Shown: positions 63,801-64,000 of the stretch, piece by piece
Position numbering within the stretch: position 1 is the first letter of the stretch
Layout: every line of letters starts with the position of its first letter
Origin: Betaproteobacteria bacterium
GTDB taxonomy: Bacteria; Pseudomonadota; Gammaproteobacteria; Burkholderiales; Burkholderiaceae_C
Reading direction: 5' to 3'
Assembly (NCBI GenBank): GCA_947453725.1
Contig: CANGHH010000012.1
Span: 1 to 64,000 of the forward strand
Length of the DNA: 64,000 nucleotides
Notes under the pieces: generated by a model
The model's input: the letters and a program-made list of their open reading frames with translations, nothing else
What the model was told of the DNA's origin: nothing
Databases searched by the model: none
Translations under genes and position numbers: made by a program

Positions 63801-64000
63801 GGGCCACCTGGGTGGTGCTCAGGGCGGCGATCTGGCTGGTGCCCAGCGTCGACCATTCGGTCGTGCCCAGGGCATTCAGGTTGGTGGTCGACAGCGCGTT
63901 GATCTGCGCCGTGGTCATCGCCAGCAGCTGCGTCGTGCTCAGGGTGGTGAACTGGGTGGTACCCAGTGCGCTCAGCTGCAGCGTCGACATGCTGGCCATT
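60847..64000 (-). CDS. Giant octapeptide-repeat protein with FrpC-like EF-hand domain, 5' end outside the window
   Basis: At least 1050 aa; the frame is open to the right edge, and the Met at 63999 sits inside the repeat, so the true start lies outside. Visible: 101 perfect-phase octads (5-812 in this numbering), then the same C-terminal domain as the neighbour from PIVLDLSGHGI, with EF-hand-type loops at 862-874 (DINHDG), 899-910 (DSNHDG) and 921-932 (DVNHDG). C-terminal tail ends DDELLRAQQLML. The octads fall into super-repeats of 17 units. Upstream paralogue of the 58182-60713 gene, same strand, 133 bp apart. Secreted or surface protein by inference; not matched to a named repeat family by me. 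Confidence 0.82.
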   Translation of the reverse strand, partial: MASMSTLQLSALGTTQFTTLSTTQLLAMTTAQINALSTTNLNALGTTEWSTLGTSQIAALSTTQVAQMETADLSSLGTAQVVALSTKAIVALDANLLSEMTTTQIGALRTAQIRALETADLASLGTTDIQVLSLSQLNALSSTQAAALSTNQLGSISTTLLSGLGTTQLAAIAAADLATLGTAQFQVLTSAQLAGLTTSQVNGLETADLAVLTAAQVRGFNTAGIVALSSTQLGALSTTQLVGLSSSQIRAIETADLASLSSTTLSGLGTAPIAALSADQAAALTSSQLSNLANNQLTAIGSAQLGAIGTATLNALSSAQFAILGSSQIAALTTTQVHNLQTADLAALSTVQLRGFSSADIAGLSGASLAALSTGQLVGLSTSQIRAISLSALPSLTTTEVAALSTGQVNNFSVDQINALGTSQMANLTTNQVAALSIAQVSGLGTSNLAALGTAQYVALSTGQIAQFSSVQIAALESADVAALRTAQIAALTASQIAAITTTDIQALSSAQVAAFSTAQIAAITTADMAVMETRDLVGLTGSQMAGFSTAQIVALDSAHFAALGTSALAALSLDQFSVVSSNDLAALGGNQIAALTTAQVASLTVDQVATLGTTDIAAFTTAQISVIGVDALTALSDTQVAALTSLQVAALTTTQIGAIDASDLAGMGTTSLAAFGSAQFASFSTSQIDALTTGQLAALTATEASGLTVDQLSTFSSSDLGALSTEAFAALHTAQLASISAELFATLGTADIAALTTMQAHALTADQITAMTTTQVQALETADLAAMSMTQYNAFSGDDWGIMSTGQIVALQSVTPIVLDLSGHGIHTLAASQGVQFDLTGTGQTSQVGWVGDGNGLLVRDINHDGVINNGSELFGTATMLDNGKRAGNGYAAMADLDSNHDGKLGAADAAWGELKVWVDVNHDGKTDAGELKSLAQAGVLEINLDFSKSSQVNNGNLLGMVSGYTSSDGTQHQVADVWFAKAAAAPAELPKLGDLLAAPAADLHLGGGTAVAAADSPAALHNVPIGGLSHAARQAADDELLRAQQLML
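61564..63987 (-). repeat. 101-unit octapeptide repeat with 17-unit super-period
   Basis: Every eight residues end in a hydrophobic residue after Ala or a small residue, with no phase slip over 808 residues. Units with acidic start [EQ]TADL recur at units 9, 26, 43, 60, then weaker at 77, 94; an aromatic fifth residue recurs at 6, 23, 40, 57, 91. Both series have spacing 17 (136 residues, 408 bp). Confidence 0.88.

Noticed and set aside
61564..63987. 24-bp DNA periodicity as a noncoding satellite or CRISPR-like array
   Set aside because: The frame is open throughout, third-codon variation is high, and the pattern is preserved at the protein level.

Overview
The window is GC-rich (about 70% by eye) and reads as a chromosome segment of a Burkholderiales-type betaproteobacterium. 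The evidence is four Bug/TctC-type periplasmic binding proteins, a catabolic gene style typical of that order, TamA/TamB, WaaA and AlgC-type envelope genes, and genes packed with many 4-base ATGA overlaps. The first ~1.8 kb is less GC-rich and looks foreign. It holds a helix-turn-helix gene translationally coupled to a degenerate uracil-DNA glycosylase homologue, a complete tRNA-Arg(CCT), and a 21-bp second copy of the 5' end of that tRNA 310 bp away.

Layout. 1.8-13.1 kb, minus strand: MoxR ATPase, GNAT acetyltransferase, S9 peptidase, VWA protein, then tamA-tamB for outer-membrane assembly. 13.1-24.5 kb: di-haem cytochrome c, a P450, an alkylation-repair run (Ada-AlkA fusion, Ogt, EamA exporter), a small unknown, an HD-GYP protein, an RhlE-type helicase and a hybrid histidine kinase. 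24.6-41.8 kb: a divergent catabolic locus around a GntR regulator. On one side are a fumarylacetoacetate-hydrolase-family enzyme, a Bug protein and a complete peptide/nickel-type ABC transporter. On the other side are a Bug protein, a two-subunit molybdenum hydroxylase, a ModA-like protein, two more Bug proteins, an alpha/beta hydrolase, a metallo-beta-lactamase-fold hydrolase and an acetamidase/formamidase. 41.8-45.7 kb: a Fur-boxed TonB-dependent receptor, an exported FAH-family protein and a DUF4337 protein.

45.7-56.6 kb, plus strand: an exported SAM-hydrolase-family protein, phosphomannomutase/phosphoglucomutase, WaaA, an unknown protein, a methyltransferase-like protein, a pseudaminic-acid-synthase-type NeuB enzyme, and a tightly overlapped set amidotransferase-HisH-HisF-amidotransferase. 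The last set is the known gene combination for adding acetamidino groups to surface sugars, here with two amidotransferase paralogues, the second having an altered PP-loop.

56.7-64 kb, minus strand: a chemoreceptor and two tandem paralogous giant repeat proteins. These are built from uninterrupted octapeptide repeats (57 in one, at least 101 in the other, which runs off the right edge) followed by an FrpC-like EF-hand domain. In the larger protein the octads show a higher-order period of exactly 17 units (136 residues, 408 bp). This is the most unusual object in the window.

A dispersed ~80-bp intergenic repeat occurs four times, each time directly after a stop codon and in the same orientation as the gene before it. 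I saw no CRISPR array, insertion sequence, rRNA or replication origin.
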